DNA of 62,559 nt from contig MESQ01000030.1 of the NCBI GenBank assembly GCA_001771065.1, positions 1 through 62,559 of the forward strand, read 5' to 3'. The notes beneath the pieces were generated by a model that saw only the letters and a list, made by a program, of their open reading frames with translations, was not told where the DNA came from and did no database searches. This stretch comes from Burkholderiales bacterium RIFOXYD12_FULL_59_19. GTDB taxonomy: Bacteria; Pseudomonadota; Gammaproteobacteria; Burkholderiales; Burkholderiaceae_C. This document shows positions 33,237 through 43,359 of this stretch, piece by piece (position 1 is the first letter of the stretch; the number at the start of each line of letters is the position of its first letter). The translations under genes and the position numbers were made by a program.

Positions 33237-34307
33237 ATGGCTAAAGACTACTGTGTATTGGGAATTGAATCCTCCTGTGATGAAACCGGCGTGGCGCTGG
33301 TGCGGGTCAGTGGCCCGCGCCTGCCAGAGTTGCTGGCCCATGCCTTGTACAGTCAGATTGAGATGCACCAGGCCTATGGCGGCGTGGTACCCGAGTTGGC
33401 CAGTCGCGACCATATCCGCCGTGTCTTGCCGCTGACCCGGGAGGTGTTGCAGGCCGCTGGCAAAACCCTGCAGGAGGTCGACGTGGTGGCTTTTACCCGT
33501 GGCCCGGGCCTGGCGGGTGCGCTGTTGGTGGGGGCTGGGGTGGCCTGTGCATTGGGTGCGGCGTTACATAAACCCGTGCTGGGCGTGCACCATTTGGAAG
33601 GGCATTTGCTGTCGCCGTTTTTGAGTGCTGATCCGCCTGAATTTCCCTTTGTGGCATTGCTGGTATCGGGTGGGCACACGCAATTGATGCAGGTTGATGG
33701 GGTCGGGCGTTACCAGATTCTCGGTGAAACCATTGATGATGCTGCTGGTGAAGCGTTTGACAAGTCGGCCAAGTTGCTGGGCCTGGGCTACCCTGGGGGG
33801 CCTGCGCTGTCCAAACTGGCAGAAATCGGTGACCCGGTGGCATTCAAGCTGCCGCGTCCACTGCTGCACAGCGGCAACCTGGATTTTTCTTTTGCCGGGC
33901 TAAAAACAGCAGTGATGGTGCAGGCCAAAAAACTCGCGATGGCGCAGGGATGCGCCGTGGAGGCGTTGCCGAACGCCGTGTTGGCTGATTTGGCCGCCTC
34001 CACCCAGGCAGCGATTGTGGAGGTGCTGGTGAAAAAATCATTGGCGGCGATTAAAGGCACGGGGTTGAGTCGGCTGGTGGTCGCAGGTGGTGTGGGGGCC
34101 AACCGCAGCTTGCGTGAGCAACTCAACCGGGCGTGTGCCCATCGCGGTGTGCGTGTGCACTACCCGGAGCTGCATTTGTGCACCGATAACGGCGCCATGA
34201 TTGCGATGGCTGCCGCCATGCGGCTGCAGTCGGGCATGCAGACAGCCAACGAGGTCTACGCGTTTGACGTCAAGCCGCGCTGGCCCCTTGATGAAATCAT
34301 GGTCTGA
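33237..34307 (+). CDS. tsaD: tRNA N6-threonylcarbamoyladenosine synthesis protein TsaD
   Basis: The 356-residue ASKHA-fold ATPase transfers the threonylcarbamoyl group to A37 of ANN-decoding tRNAs, together with TsaB and TsaE. The N-terminal [11 protein letters not shown], the metal-binding pair His119-x3-His123 (HHLEGH) and the glycine loop GGHTQL are all present, as is the C-terminal [12 protein letters not shown]. The ATG at 33237 fits the family; a TTG at 33228 would add three residues. The ATG lies only 20 bases after the regulator stop, with a TAAACT hexamer between, so a very short leader is possible. Confidence 0.96.
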   Translation: MAKDYCVLGIESSCDETGVALVRVSGPRLPELLAHALYSQIEMHQAYGGVVPELASRDHIRRVLPLTREVLQAAGKTLQEVDVVAFTRGPGLAGALLVGAGVACALGAALHKPVLGVHHLEGHLLSPFLSADPPEFPFVALLVSGGHTQLMQVDGVGRYQILGETIDDAAGEAFDKSAKLLGLGYPGGPALSKLAEIGDPVAFKLPRPLLHSGNLDFSFAGLKTAVMVQAKKLAMAQGCAVEALPNAVLADLAASTQAAIVEVLVKKSLAAIKGTGLSRLVVAGGVGANRSLREQLNRACAHRGVRVHYPELHLCTDNGAMIAMAAAMRLQSGMQTANEVYAFDVKPRWPLDEIMV

Positions 34308-34983
34308 CCGGGCATTACGCTGCGCAGCGTTCTGAAGGAACCAGCCGCCTGCCTCCAGTTGGGCGAGTGACGGGGCTGTTATCAAGAAATTTTCTGTGCT
34401 GTCAAAAATAATGCGCTGAGCCATGTGGGGGCTCGCTTTGTTGGTCTTTCTGCCGCTGGCTGCCCAATGTACAAAATCCCCAGAGTGAGGCATTTTTTTC
34501 CAATCTTTCCGCGCGCGCTTTCCTAATCCAGCCGATGATTACGTGCACATGCGGATGCAGTTGATGGTGGACACCCTGGCGCAAGCCATCGACAAGGCCG
34601 GCACGACCGATGCGAAAGCCGTGGCCGCGCAACTGGAACATGCACGGGTGACTTTCGGCATGCAAACCGGAGCCATGCGCGCCGCCGACCACCAGTTTCA
34701 GCAGCCGCTCGCCCCTGAGGGCTGTTTTTCCGTTTCATCAATGCACGGCGTAACGACCGATGCATGTATTGGCAGCCTCCACGTACGGCATGGCGACTGG
34801 GTCATGCGCATGCGGTTTTGGCGCGAAATCACGCGCGAATGTGCTGACAGGATGCGCAAATGCTTTTTGCGCGCGCCTTTTGCTCCAAAGCCCGGTCGCA
34901 TGACCTAATCACCATGCCTCAAGGTGTTTCAACCGCACATCCGTTTGAATTGCACCCTGCTGACTGGAGTCATCCGGTCAGAC
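34308..34983. other. Intergenic region between tsaD and the rpsO promoter
   Basis: Besides the gene remnant listed at 34513-34710, I see no supported gene, RNA or repeat here. Open frames on both strands are short and lack recognisable domains. Confidence 0.5.
34513..34710 (+). pseudogene. Remnant of a branched-chain amino-acid ABC transporter binding protein
   Basis: Read in one frame this gives ADDYVHMRMQLMVDTLAQAI, then IDKAGTTDAKAVAAQLEHAR, then TGAMRAADHQFQQPL. This looks like the C-terminal 60-odd residues of LivK-type periplasmic binding proteins, where a run of this kind (AGSTD, MRADDHQ) precedes the end of the protein. The first 300 or so residues are missing, and the sequence diverges after QQPL, so the family's usual last residues are also lost. 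No start or signal peptide is present. Identification rests on pattern memory and needs a database search. Confidence 0.55.
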
Positions 34984-34996
34984 TACGGCCTCTGGC

Positions 34997-35002
34997 TATA
35001 AT
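34997..35002 (+). promoter_or_regulatory. Probable rpsO -10 box
   Basis: TATAAT, a perfect -10 hexamer, lies 82 bases before the rpsO start. A convincing -35 hexamer at the right spacing is not visible. Confidence 0.5.
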
Positions 35003-35083
35003 CGCGGACTCTGCAAATCGCAGATAAGCACGTCAGGGGCAGTTCCAGCGCCTGTCGCAAGTTTTTAATCTACAGGAAACATC

Positions 35084-35350
35084 ATGATTGCATCAAGTAT
35101 TAAAGCCGCAGTTGTCAAAGACAACGCACGTCAAGCCGGTGACACCGGTAGTCCCGAAGTTCAGGTCGCGTTGCTGACCGCGCGTATCAACGAGCTCATG
35201 CCCCACTTCAAAACCCACGCCAAAGACCACCATGGTCGTCGTGGTCTGCTGCGCATGGTGAGCCGCCGCCGCAAACTGCTGGACTACCTCAAGTCCAAGA
35301 ATGCTGACCGTTACCTCGCCCTGATTGCCAAGCTGGGTCTGCGTAAGTAA
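35084..35350 (+). CDS. rpsO: 30S ribosomal protein S15
   Basis: The 88-residue protein is of the usual length. The segments [16 protein letters not shown] and [21 protein letters not shown] are diagnostic of S15, which binds 16S rRNA helices 20-22 early in 30S assembly. AGGAAA precedes the ATG. A terminator follows, then pnp, which is the conserved rpsO-pnp order. Confidence 0.98.
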   Translation: MIASSIKAAVVKDNARQAGDTGSPEVQVALLTARINELMPHFKTHAKDHHGRRGLLRMVSRRRKLLDYLKSKNADRYLALIAKLGLRK

Positions 35351-35371
35351 TTGATTCAAAAAGAATGATGA

Positions 35372-35407
35372 ACGCCTGAGTTAGGTCACTAGCTCAGGCG
35401 TTTTTTA
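35372..35407 (+). terminator. rpsO terminator
   Basis: ACGCCTGAG (35372-35380) pairs with CTCAGGCGT (35393-35401) over a 12-base loop, followed by a run of T to 35406. Partial read-through to pnp is usual in this arrangement. Confidence 0.88.
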
Positions 35408-35441
35408 CTTCGATTTACGTCGGAAAAGGCAAAAACGGAGC

Positions 35442-35521
35442 GAAGCTGTGTCATTCCAAAGCCAGATGACCCGAAACCGGGTGTGGCTCTGGAATGGCAT
35501 CGTGTTCTGTGTTGCAGCTTC
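35442..35521 (+). promoter_or_regulatory. Long hairpin in the pnp leader (possible RNase III site)
   Basis: Several nested pairs can form one long stem: GAAGCTG (35442-35448) with CAGCTTC (35515-35521), CATTCCA (35452-35458) with TGGAATG (35490-35496), AGCCA (35460-35464) with TGGCT (35484-35488), and ACCCG with CGGGT at the tip. It lies between the rpsO terminator and the pnp ribosome-binding site. In E. coli a comparable leader stem is cut by RNase III and then used by PNPase to repress its own synthesis. The pairing is seen; the function is inferred by analogy. Confidence 0.65.
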
Positions 35522-35571
35522 CGGGCTTCGCTAGGGTGGCCAGCACCCTGCAAACTCACAGGAGATTAAAA

Positions 35572-37686
35572 ATGACGATGTTCAATAAAGTTAGCAAGAC
35601 TTTTCAATGGGGTCAGCACACGGTCACCATGGAAACCGGCGAAATTGCCCGCCAGGCTACGGGCGCCGTGCTGCTCGACATGGATGGCACCGTGGTACTG
35701 GCCACTGTGGTGGCCAAGACCGAGTCCAAGGCAGGGCAAGACTTTTTCCCCTTGACCGTGGATTACGCAGAAAAATCTTACGCTGCCGGCAAGATTCCTG
35801 GCAGCTTTTTCAAGCGCGAAGGCCGCCCCAGCGAGCTGGAAACCCTGACCTGTCGTCTGATTGACCGCCCGATCCGTCCGCTCTTTCCAGAAGGCTTTTA
35901 CAACGAAGTTCAGGTCATCATCCATGTCGTGAGTCTGAACCCTGAAGTGCAGGCTGACATTGCGGCCATGATTGCCACCAGCGCCGCACTGTCAATCAGC
36001 GGTATCCCGTTCAATGGCCCAATTGGCGCCGCCCGTGTGGGTTACATCAACGGTGAATACGTGCTCAACCCCGGTCAGACCCAGCTCAAAAACAGCCAAC
36101 TCGACCTGGTGGTGGCAGGGACCGAGGCCGCGGTGCTGATGGTGGAGTCAGAAGCCGACCAGTTGCCTGAAGACATCATGCTGGGTGCCGTGGTCTTTGG
36201 CCATACCCAGGGTGCGATTGCCATCAACGCCATCCACGAACTGGTGCGTGATGCGGGTAAACCCGCCTGGGACTGGCAAGCGCCCGCACGCGATGAAGAG
36301 CTCATTGCCAAGGTGGGTGCCCTGGCCAGCGACAAGCTGACCGCCGCCTACCAAATCCGCAACAAGCAAGCCCGTACCCAGGCCTGCCGTGCTGCTTACG
36401 CCGACGTCATGGCTGGCCTGAAGGTCGATGGCGTGGCTTTTGATTCGGTCAAGGTCGAAAGCATGTTGTTCGACATCGAAGCCCGGCTGGTGCGTGGTCA
36501 GATTCTGGCCGGTGAGCCGCGTATTGACGGTCGTGACACGCGCACCGTGCGCCCCATCGAAATCCGCAACAGCGTGTTGCCTCGCACCCATGGTTCTGCC
36601 TTGTTCACCCGGGGTGAAACCCAGGCGCTGGTGGTGACCACGCTTGGCACCGAGCGTGACGCCCAGCGCATCGACGCGCTGGCCGGTGATTTTGAAGACC
36701 GCTTCATGCTGCACTACAACATGCCTCCCTTTGCCACGGGCGAAGCCGGCCGTTTTGGTACGCCGAAGCGTCGTGAAATTGGCCACGGCCGTCTGGCCAA
36801 GCGGGCACTGGTTGCCGTGCTGCCGACCAAGGAAGACTTCCCCTACACCATGCGTGTCGTGTCCGAAGTGACCGAATCCAACGGTTCGTCCTCCATGGCC
36901 TCGGTGTGCGGTGGCTGCCTGAGCCTGATGGATGCCGGTGTGCCCTTGAAAGCACATGTGGCCGGTATTGCCATGGGCCTGATCAAGGAAGAGAACCGTT
37001 TTGCCGTGCTGACCGACATTCTGGGTGATGAAGACCATCTGGGCGACATGGACTTCAAGGTGGCCGGCACCACCAGCGGTATCACCGCATTGCAGATGGA
37101 TATCAAGATTCAGGGTATCACCAAGGAAATCATGCAGGTGGCGCTGGCGCAGGCCAAGGAAGCCCGCATGCACATTCTGGGCAAAATGACCGAAGCCATG
37201 GCTGTCGCCAAGACCGAAGTGTCGACCTTCGCCCCGCGCCTGTTCACCATGAAGATCAATCCTGAGAAAATCCGTGACGTGATCGGCAAGGGCGGTTCGG
37301 TGATCCGTGCGTTGACCGAAGAAACCGGCACACAAATCAACATCGACGAAGACGGCACCATCACCATTGCCTCGGCTGACCCGGCCAAGGCAGAAGAAGC
37401 CAAGCGCCGCATTGAGCAGATCACCGCCGAAGTTGAAATTGGCAAGGTCTACGAAGGTCCGGTCGTCAAGATTCTTGATTTCGGCGCACTGATTAATTTG
37501 TTGCCCGGCAAGGACGGCTTGTTGCACATCAGCCAGATCGCCCACGAGCGTGTTGAAAAAGTCACCGACTATTTGTCAGAAGGCCAGATCGTCAAGGTCA
37601 AGGTCATGGAGACCGATGAAAAAGGTCGCATCAAGCTGTCGATGAAGGCGCTGCTGGAGCGTCCGGCACAAGAAAACCGCGGTTGA
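35572..37686 (+). CDS. pnp: Polyribonucleotide nucleotidyltransferase (PNPase)
   Basis: The 704-residue 3'-5' phosphorolytic exoribonuclease acts in mRNA decay and sRNA metabolism. Two RNase PH-like cores (about residues 10-215 and 310-545) flank an alpha-helical linker. A KH domain (about 556-615, with [13 protein letters not shown]) and an S1 domain (about 622-692) follow. The ATG at 35572 is chosen because AGGAGA ends six bases before it; the frame is open further upstream, but the family starts at about MFNKVSKTF. Confidence 0.97.
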   Translation: MTMFNKVSKTFQWGQHTVTMETGEIARQATGAVLLDMDGTVVLATVVAKTESKAGQDFFPLTVDYAEKSYAAGKIPGSFFKREGRPSELETLTCRLIDRPIRPLFPEGFYNEVQVIIHVVSLNPEVQADIAAMIATSAALSISGIPFNGPIGAARVGYINGEYVLNPGQTQLKNSQLDLVVAGTEAAVLMVESEADQLPEDIMLGAVVFGHTQGAIAINAIHELVRDAGKPAWDWQAPARDEELIAKVGALASDKLTAAYQIRNKQARTQACRAAYADVMAGLKVDGVAFDSVKVESMLFDIEARLVRGQILAGEPRIDGRDTRTVRPIEIRNSVLPRTHGSALFTRGETQALVVTTLGTERDAQRIDALAGDFEDRFMLHYNMPPFATGEAGRFGTPKRREIGHGRLAKRALVAVLPTKEDFPYTMRVVSEVTESNGSSSMASVCGGCLSLMDAGVPLKAHVAGIAMGLIKEENRFAVLTDILGDEDHLGDMDFKVAGTTSGITALQMDIKIQGITKEIMQVALAQAKEARMHILGKMTEAMAVAKTEVSTFAPRLFTMKINPEKIRDVIGKGGSVIRALTEETGTQINIDEDGTITIASADPAKAEEAKRRIEQITAEVEIGKVYEGPVVKILDFGALINLLPGKDGLLHISQIAHERVEKVTDYLSEGQIVKVKVMETDEKGRIKLSMKALLERPAQENRG

Positions 37687-37751
37687 TGGGTTGAGGCTGC
37701 AACACACAAGACAGCCTGTGGTTTTTGTTCAAAGCCAAAGGCAAGCCCTTC

Positions 37752-38747
37752 ATGAAAGCGATTGAAATCACCAGCCCTGGCGCCCCGGACGTTCTGCGTC
37801 TGGGTGAGCGTCCTGTGCCGCTTGCCGGTCCCGGTGAGTTGCGTATTCGCGTGAGCGCCAGCGGCATCAATCGTCCCGATGTGTTGCAGCGTCTGGGCCT
37901 CTACCCGGTGCCGCCCGGCGCGTCAGATATTCCCGGGCTTGAAGTCGCAGGGGTGATTGACCAGGGTGACGCGCAGGAGCTGGCGGCTGCGGGCATGCAG
38001 CTGGGTGACCGGGTGTGTGCCTTGGTGGCGGGTGGAGGTTACGCCCAGTGGTGTGTGGCCCCCATTGCGCAGTGTTTGCCCGTGCCTGCCGGTCTGAGTG
38101 ACGTGCAGGCGGCTAGTCTGCCCGAGACCTTCTTTACGGTTTGGAGCAACCTGATGGACCGTGGCGGTCTGGCGTCCGGTGAAACGGTGTTGATCCAGGG
38201 CGGTACCAGTGGCATTGGCGTTACGGCAATCCAATTGGCCAAGGCCTTTGGCGCGCGTGTATTGGCCACCGCTGGCAGCGATGAAAAGTGTGCGGCTTGT
38301 CTGGCCCTGGGTGCGGATGCAGCCATCAACTACAAGACGCATGATTTTCAGACCGAGGTAGCCCGGTTGACTGATGGTCAGGGTGTCGATGTGATTCTGG
38401 ACATGGTGGCAGGCAGCTACGTGGCCAAGGAAGTGCAGAGCTTGCGCGAAGATGGCCGCCTGGTCATCATTGCCGTGCAAGGGGGTAGCAAAAGTGAATT
38501 TAACGCGGGCCTGGTGCTGCGCCGCCGTTTGACGGTGACGGGGTCTACCTTGCGGCCCCGTCCGGTGGCATTCAAGGCAGCGATTGCGCAAGCCTGTTTG
38601 AAATCGGTGTGGCCGTTGCTGGTTTCTGGCCAGATCAAGCCGGTGATTCACAGTGTGTTTGACGCCGTTGATGCGGCCAGGGCACATGCCTTGATGGAAA
38701 CCAACCAGCATGTTGGAAAAATTGTTTTGACTTGGGAAAAAGCATGA
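37752..38747 (+). CDS. NAD(P)H:quinone oxidoreductase family, MDR superfamily
   Basis: The 331-residue protein is a zinc-free medium-chain dehydrogenase of the quinone oxidoreductase/PIG3 type. The N-terminal GroES-like domain ([17 protein letters not shown]) and the Rossmann fold with the NADPH-binding motif [19 protein letters not shown] (about residues 150-170) are clear. It reduces quinones or enones; the physiological substrate is unknown. The ATG at 37752 gives the canonical start (MKAIEI). It overlaps tpiA by four bases. Confidence 0.9.
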   Translation: MKAIEITSPGAPDVLRLGERPVPLAGPGELRIRVSASGINRPDVLQRLGLYPVPPGASDIPGLEVAGVIDQGDAQELAAAGMQLGDRVCALVAGGGYAQWCVAPIAQCLPVPAGLSDVQAASLPETFFTVWSNLMDRGGLASGETVLIQGGTSGIGVTAIQLAKAFGARVLATAGSDEKCAACLALGADAAINYKTHDFQTEVARLTDGQGVDVILDMVAGSYVAKEVQSLREDGRLVIIAVQGGSKSEFNAGLVLRRRLTVTGSTLRPRPVAFKAAIAQACLKSVWPLLVSGQIKPVIHSVFDAVDAARAHALMETNQHVGKIVLTWEKA

Positions 38748-39487
38748 AAAAGAAGCTGATCGCAGGCAACTGGAAGATGAACGGCAGCCTCGCTGTCAAT
38801 GAAGTTTTGCTCAAAGCCATGTTGGCGGGCGTGGGCCGACCTGGGTGTCAGGTTGCAGTCTGTGTGCCCGCTGTGTACTTGGCGCAATGTCAGGCCTTGC
38901 TGGCTGGCAGCGTTATTGAACTTGGCGCACAAGACGTGTCCAGCCACGAGAGTGGTGCCTACACCGGTGAAATTTCGCCTGCCATGCTCAAGGAGTTTGG
39001 CTTGCGCTATGTCATCGTTGGGCATTCGGAGCGACGCCAGTACCATGGTGAAACCGATGAACTGGTGGCTGCCAAGGCGCAGCGCGCGCTCAGCACCGGC
39101 ATCACGCCGATTGTGTGTGTGGGTGAAACCCTCGCTGAGCGTGAAGCAGGTCATACCGAGGACGTGGTCAAACGCCAATTGGCAGCGGTCATTCACACCA
39201 ACGGCCATTGCATCAGCGAAGTGGTGGTGGCGTACGAGCCTGTTTGGGCGATTGGCACCGGGCTTTCTGCCACAGCAGAGCAGGCGCAACAGGTTCATGC
39301 CGTGTTGCGTGCACAGTTGAAGGCAGCATCTCCCAATGCTGATCGCATCAAATTGCTTTATGGTGGCAGTATGAATGCAGCCAATGCGCAAAGCTTGCTG
39401 TCACAAGCCGATATTGATGGCGGCTTGATTGGCGGCGCGTCCCTCAAGGCCTCGGATTTTTTAACGATTATTGCGGCAGCCTCCTGA
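38744..39487 (+). CDS. tpiA: Triosephosphate isomerase
   Basis: The 247-residue TIM barrel interconverts dihydroxyacetone phosphate and glyceraldehyde 3-phosphate. The catalytic residues are Lys11 (GNWKMNG), His94 (GHSERR) and Glu165 ([10 protein letters not shown]). The ATG overlaps the stop of the oxidoreductase gene (ATGA), so the two are coupled. Confidence 0.97.
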   Translation: MKKKLIAGNWKMNGSLAVNEVLLKAMLAGVGRPGCQVAVCVPAVYLAQCQALLAGSVIELGAQDVSSHESGAYTGEISPAMLKEFGLRYVIVGHSERRQYHGETDELVAAKAQRALSTGITPIVCVGETLAEREAGHTEDVVKRQLAAVIHTNGHCISEVVVAYEPVWAIGTGLSATAEQAQQVHAVLRAQLKAASPNADRIKLLYGGSMNAANAQSLLSQADIDGGLIGGASLKASDFLTIIAAAS

Positions 39488-39524
39488 TTCAGGGCGTTGC
39501 AGATTATTTATTCAGGAGTGATTT

Positions 39525-39878
39525 ATGAATGTTTTATTGACAGTGATGCTGGCGGTGCAAATGATTTCAGCCATTGCCATGGTGGGCCTGATTTTGGTGC
39601 AGCATGGCAAGGGGGCTGACATGGGTGCAGCCTTTGGCAGTGGTGGCTCGGGCAGCTTGTTTGGTGCCAGCGGCAGTGCCAATTTTTTGTCGCGTACCAC
39701 CGCGGTATTGGCCACGCTGTTTTTTGCCAGTACTCTGATGCTGGCCTATTTTGGATCTGCGCGTCCGGCTGCAAGTTCGGGCAGTGTGCTTGAAAATTCC
39801 GCCCTGACAGCCCCCGCGCAGACGGCCGTGCCAGCGCTTCAAACTGCATCGGGCGCAGCGCAAATACCAGCCAAATAA
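39525..39878 (+). CDS. secG: SecG subunit of the Sec translocon
   Basis: The 117-residue inner-membrane protein has two hydrophobic helices (about residues 3-22 and 55-75). The conserved connecting loop is LVQHGKGADMGAAFGSGGSGSLFG. A Ala/Ser-rich tail follows. SecG assists protein translocation with SecYE and SecA. The AGGAGTG site precedes the ATG, and the tpiA-secG-tRNA-Leu-nuo order is common in betaproteobacteria. Confidence 0.95.
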   Translation: MNVLLTVMLAVQMISAIAMVGLILVQHGKGADMGAAFGSGGSGSLFGASGSANFLSRTTAVLATLFFASTLMLAYFGSARPAASSGSVLENSALTAPAQTAVPALQTASGAAQIPAK

Positions 39879-39996
39879 TTGCTAATGAAAATGCCTTCTC
39901 CTCAGGGAATGTGAGGGGATTTCAGGGTAAACTCTAAGCTTACCGGTCGCACAGAAAGTGTAAAAACACAAGTCAGTGAACCGGTTTGCAAGAACA

Positions 39997-40081
39997 GCCG
40001 TCGTGGTGAAATTGGTAGACACGCTATCTTGAGGTGGTAGTGGCGAAAGCTGTGCGAGTTCGAGTCTCGCCGACGGCACCA
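39997..40081 (+). tRNA. tRNA-Leu(GAG)
   Basis: An 85-base class II tRNA. The acceptor strands GCCGTCG (39997-40003) and CGACGGC (40071-40077) pair perfectly, with discriminator A and encoded CCA. The anticodon stem CTATC/GGTAG encloses the loop TTGAGGT, giving anticodon GAG, which reads CUC and CUU leucine codons. The long variable arm is present and the T arm has TTCGAGT. Confidence 0.96.
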
Positions 40082-40091
40082 TTCAACATGT

Positions 40092-40105
40092 TTGACGTAG
40101 ATCAA
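40092..40105 (+). promoter_or_regulatory. FNR-like box before nuoA
   Basis: TTGACGTAGATCAA differs from the FNR consensus TTGAT-N4-ATCAA by one base. It lies 11 bases after tRNA-Leu and 35 bases before the nuoA start. If transcription starts upstream (tRNA or secG promoter) it could act as a repressor site or roadblock; it is too close to nuoA for ordinary class I or II activation. Confidence 0.5.
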
Positions 40106-40139
40106 TGCGTTAAACAGTCAATTGAATACACTGAAAAAT

Positions 40140-40499
40140 ATGAACATTGAACAATATTTACCAGTCCTTCTTTTTATTCTGGTAGGCATTTCGGTCGGTG
40201 TCATGCCTCAGGTTATTGGTTATGTTCTCGGTCCTAACCGACCAGACGCAGCAAAAAATTCCCCCTATGAATGTGGTTTCGAGGCATTCGGCGACGCCCG
40301 GATGAAGTTCGACGTTCGCTACTACCTGATTGCCATTCTTTTTATCCTGTTCGATCTGGAAACCGCGTTGCTGTTTCCGTGGGCGATAGCGCTCAAGGAC
40401 CTCGGATTGTTCGGCTTTTTGGTGGGGTTGGAAATTGTGACCATTCTGACCGTTGGTTTTGTTTACATGTGGATCAAAGGCGCCCTCGATTGGGAGTAA
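40140..40499 (+). CDS. nuoA: NADH-quinone oxidoreductase subunit A
   Basis: The 119-residue membrane subunit has three helices. The conserved loop [27 protein letters not shown] is split here into YECGFE and [11 protein letters not shown], the latter containing the residues near the quinone channel. The ATG at 40140 gives the family start; a TTG at 40122 would add six residues. It is the first gene of the nuoA-N operon, and nuoB follows after four bases. Confidence 0.96.
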   Translation: MNIEQYLPVLLFILVGISVGVMPQVIGYVLGPNRPDAAKNSPYECGFEAFGDARMKFDVRYYLIAILFILFDLETALLFPWAIALKDLGLFGFLVGLEIVTILTVGFVYMWIKGALDWE

Positions 40500-40503
40500 G
40501 ACG

Positions 40504-40983
40504 ATGATTGAAGGTATTCTCAAAGAGGGCTTTGTCACCACGAGTTATGACTCCGTGGTGAACTGGGCCAAGACCGGTTCTGTTTGGCCCATGACCTTTG
40601 GTCTGGCTTGCTGTGCAGTCGAAATGATGCACGCAGCAGCAGCCCGCTATGACATCAGCCGTTTTGGTGCAGAGGTGTTTCGACCCAGTCCGCGTCAATC
40701 CGACCTGATCATTGTGGCAGGCACCTTGACCAACAAAATGGCGCCAGCCTTTCGCAAGGTGTATGACCAGATGGCCGAACCACGCTGGGTGATCAGCATG
40801 GGTTCCTGTGCCAATGGGGGTGGTTATTACCACTACAGTTATTCGGTAGTTCGGGGTTGTGATCGTATTGTGCCGGTTGACGTCTATGTGCCAGGTTGCC
40901 CGCCGACTGCCGAGGCGTTGATTTATGGAATCATTCAGTTGCAGCGGAAGATTCGTCGTACGCAAACGATTGCTCGCACTTAA
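40504..40983 (+). CDS. nuoB: NADH-quinone oxidoreductase subunit B
   Basis: The 159-residue subunit holds cluster N2, the last iron-sulfur centre before ubiquinone. The ligands Cys36-Cys37 (LACCAVE), Cys102 (MGSCANGGG) and Cys132 (VPGCPP) are all present. The ATG at 40504 is chosen over upstream in-frame starts because it matches the family and follows nuoA closely. Confidence 0.97.
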   Translation: MIEGILKEGFVTTSYDSVVNWAKTGSVWPMTFGLACCAVEMMHAAAARYDISRFGAEVFRPSPRQSDLIIVAGTLTNKMAPAFRKVYDQMAEPRWVISMGSCANGGGYYHYSYSVVRGCDRIVPVDVYVPGCPPTAEALIYGIIQLQRKIRRTQTIART

Positions 40984-40994
40984 AAGGGTTGACG

Positions 40995-41606
40995 ATGACT
41001 GTGTATGCTGTAAATCCACACACGCTCAAAACGCAGATCGATGCGGCCTTGGGTGATCTGGTCAAAAGTAGTGCTGTCGCACTGGGCGAACTCACGGTAG
41101 TGGTTGACGCCGCCAATTATTTTCAGGCGGCCCAAATTCTGCGTGATCACCCAGCTTGTTGTTTCGAGCAAATGGTTGACTTATGTGGTGTGGACTATTC
41201 CGCCTATAAAAATCAAGCTCAGTCGGGGCTTCGTTTTTGTGTGGTGTTGCATTTGCTGTCGGTGAGTCTGAATCAGCGGGTACGGCTAAAGGCTTTTGTT
41301 ACCGACGACCTGGCTCCCGTCATGCCCTCGATTTGTGGCCTCTGGAGCAGCGCCAACTGGTTTGAACGTGAAGCCTTTGATTTGTTTGGCATTGTGTTTG
41401 AAGGCCACAACGACCTGCGGCGCATCCTGACCGACTATGGTTTTATCGGACATCCTTTCCGCAAAGATTTCCCTATGCTGGGTAATGTGGAAATGCGCTA
41501 CGACGCAGAGCAAAAGCGTGTGGTCTATCAGCCGGTCACGATTGAACCGCGCGAGATCACACCGCGCATCATCCGTGAAGAAAACTACGGAGGCCCTGCT
41601 AACTAG
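40995..41606 (+). CDS. nuoC: NADH-quinone oxidoreductase subunit C
   Basis: The 203-residue peripheral-arm subunit corresponds to the 30-kDa protein. The motif [20 protein letters not shown] (about residues 129-150) is diagnostic. The ATG at 40995 has only weak purines ahead. It is separate from nuoD, not fused as in E. coli. Confidence 0.96.
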   Translation: MTVYAVNPHTLKTQIDAALGDLVKSSAVALGELTVVVDAANYFQAAQILRDHPACCFEQMVDLCGVDYSAYKNQAQSGLRFCVVLHLLSVSLNQRVRLKAFVTDDLAPVMPSICGLWSSANWFEREAFDLFGIVFEGHNDLRRILTDYGFIGHPFRKDFPMLGNVEMRYDAEQKRVVYQPVTIEPREITPRIIREENYGGPAN

Positions 41607-41617
41607 CAGTTTGACAC

Positions 41618-42871
41618 ATGGCTGATATCAAGAACTACACCCTGAATTTTGGTCCGCAGCATCCCGCTGCGCACGGCGTATTGCGCCTGGTGCTGGAGCT
41701 CGACGGCGAGGTTATCCAGCGTGCCGATCCGCACATTGGTTTGCTGCACCGGGCCACCGAAAAGCTTGCCGAGAGCAAGACCTACATCCAGGCCTTGCCC
41801 TACATGGACCGTCTCGACTACATGTCGATGATGTGTAACGAGCAAGCCTATTGCCTGGCCATTGAAAAAATGCTGGCACTTGATGTGCCCCTGCGCGCCC
41901 AGTACATCCGCGTGATGTTTGCCGAAATCACGCGCTTGCTCAACCACTTGCTGTGGGTTGGGGCACACGCCATCGACTGCGGTGCCATGACGGTCATGCT
42001 GTTTGCTTTCCGTGAGCGTGAAGACCTGCTTGATATTTATGAGGCGGTCAGCGGCGCGCGTATGCATGCGGCCTATATCCGACCGGGCGGTGTCTACCGC
42101 GATCTGCCCGACGCGATGCCGCGCCATTCGCCCAACAAGATTCGCAGTGCCAAGTCCACCGACGCGCTGAACCGCAACCGTGGCGGCAGCGTGCTGGATT
42201 TCATAGACGACTTCACTCAGCGCTTTCCCACCTATCTGGCCGAATACCACACGCTGTTAACAGATAACCGCATCTGGAAACAGCGTACCGTCGGCATTGG
42301 TGTGGTCACACCTGAGCGCGCCTTAAACCTCGGTTTTACTGGGCCCATGTTGCGCGGCTCAGGTATTGCCTGGGACCTGCGCAAGAAGCAGCCCTATGAG
42401 GTCTACGACCGGCTCGACTTTGACATCCCGGTGGGCAAGACCGGTGACACTTACGACCGTTATCTGGTGCGTATGGAAGAGATGAAGCAGTCGAACCGCA
42501 TCATCAAACAGTGCGTTGACTGGCTGCGTGTTAACCCGGGTCCGGTGATTACCGATAACCACAAAATTGCGCCGCCTGACCGTGAATCCATGAAGTCCAA
42601 CATGGAAGAGTTGATTCACCATTTCAAGTTGTTCACTGAAGGTTTCTCCGTGCCCGAGGGTGAGGCCTATGCGGCCATTGAGCATCCCAAGGGCGAGTTT
42701 GGTATTTACCTGATCAGTGATGGTGCCAACAAGCCTTACCGCCTCAAGATTCGTCCGCCTGCATTTGTGCACCTCTCTGCCCTTGACGAGATGGGCAAAG
42801 GCCACATGATTGCCGATGCGGTGGCGATTATTGGAACGATGGACATTGTGTTTGGGGAAGTTGACCGATGA
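41618..42871 (+). CDS. nuoD: NADH-quinone oxidoreductase subunit D
   Basis: The 417-residue 49-kDa-type subunit lines the quinone-binding cavity with NuoB. The conserved N-terminal [21 protein letters not shown] is seen in [13 protein letters not shown], and the C-terminus carries the FGEVDR ending. The ATG has no strong ribosome-binding site; its stop overlaps the nuoE start by four bases. Confidence 0.97.
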   Translation: MADIKNYTLNFGPQHPAAHGVLRLVLELDGEVIQRADPHIGLLHRATEKLAESKTYIQALPYMDRLDYMSMMCNEQAYCLAIEKMLALDVPLRAQYIRVMFAEITRLLNHLLWVGAHAIDCGAMTVMLFAFREREDLLDIYEAVSGARMHAAYIRPGGVYRDLPDAMPRHSPNKIRSAKSTDALNRNRGGSVLDFIDDFTQRFPTYLAEYHTLLTDNRIWKQRTVGIGVVTPERALNLGFTGPMLRGSGIAWDLRKKQPYEVYDRLDFDIPVGKTGDTYDRYLVRMEEMKQSNRIIKQCVDWLRVNPGPVITDNHKIAPPDRESMKSNMEELIHHFKLFTEGFSVPEGEAYAAIEHPKGEFGIYLISDGANKPYRLKIRPPAFVHLSALDEMGKGHMIADAVAIIGTMDIVFGEVDR

Positions 42872-43359
42872 TTTCTGAAGAATCCAAAGCGCGCTTCGCC
42901 AAAGAAGCTGCAAAGTATCCGGCTGATCAAAAGCAGTCGGCCGTGATGGCCTGTCTGACCATTGTCCAGCAAGAGTTGGGCTATGTCAGCGCCGAGAGCG
43001 AACAACTGGTGGCGGACTACCTGGGCATGGCACCCATAGCCGTGCACGAGGTCACCAGCTTTTACAACATGTACAACCAGCAGCCGGTTGGCAAGTACAA
43101 GCTCAACGTCTGTACCAATCTGCCTTGTCAGTTGCGTGATGGCGGCAAAGCCATGGCGCACTTGAAAGAAAAACTGGGTGTGGACAACAACCAGACCACG
43201 GCTGACGGCTTGTTTACCTTGCAGCAATGCGAGTGCCTTGGCGCCTGCGCCGACTCCCCTGTGATGCTGGTCAACGACACCACCATGTGCAGTTTCATGA
43301 CCAATGACAAACTCGACCAATTGGTCGACGGTTTGCGTGCGGCCGAGGTGAAGTCATGA
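42868..43359 (+). CDS. nuoE: NADH-quinone oxidoreductase subunit E
   Basis: The 163-residue thioredoxin-like subunit binds the [2Fe-2S] cluster N1a. The ligands Cys82, Cys87, Cys123 and Cys127 follow the usual C-x4-C ... C-x3-C pattern (CTNLPC and CLGAC). The start overlaps nuoD, and its own stop overlaps nuoF (both ATGA). Confidence 0.97.
   Translation: MISEESKARFAKEAAKYPADQKQSAVMACLTIVQQELGYVSAESEQLVADYLGMAPIAVHEVTSFYNMYNQQPVGKYKLNVCTNLPCQLRDGGKAMAHLKEKLGVDNNQTTADGLFTLQQCECLGACADSPVMLVNDTTMCSFMTNDKLDQLVDGLRAAEVKS

Noticed and set aside
35494..35571. A longer N-terminus for PNPase starting at 35494
   Set aside because: The added residues are not like the family, and they would overlap the leader stem. 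A clear ribosome-binding site supports 35572.
36148..37545. A 465-codon open frame on the strand opposite pnp
   Set aside because: It is fully inside pnp, has low-complexity His/Gly/Gln-rich composition and no recognisable domain. It is a shadow of the codon use of pnp.
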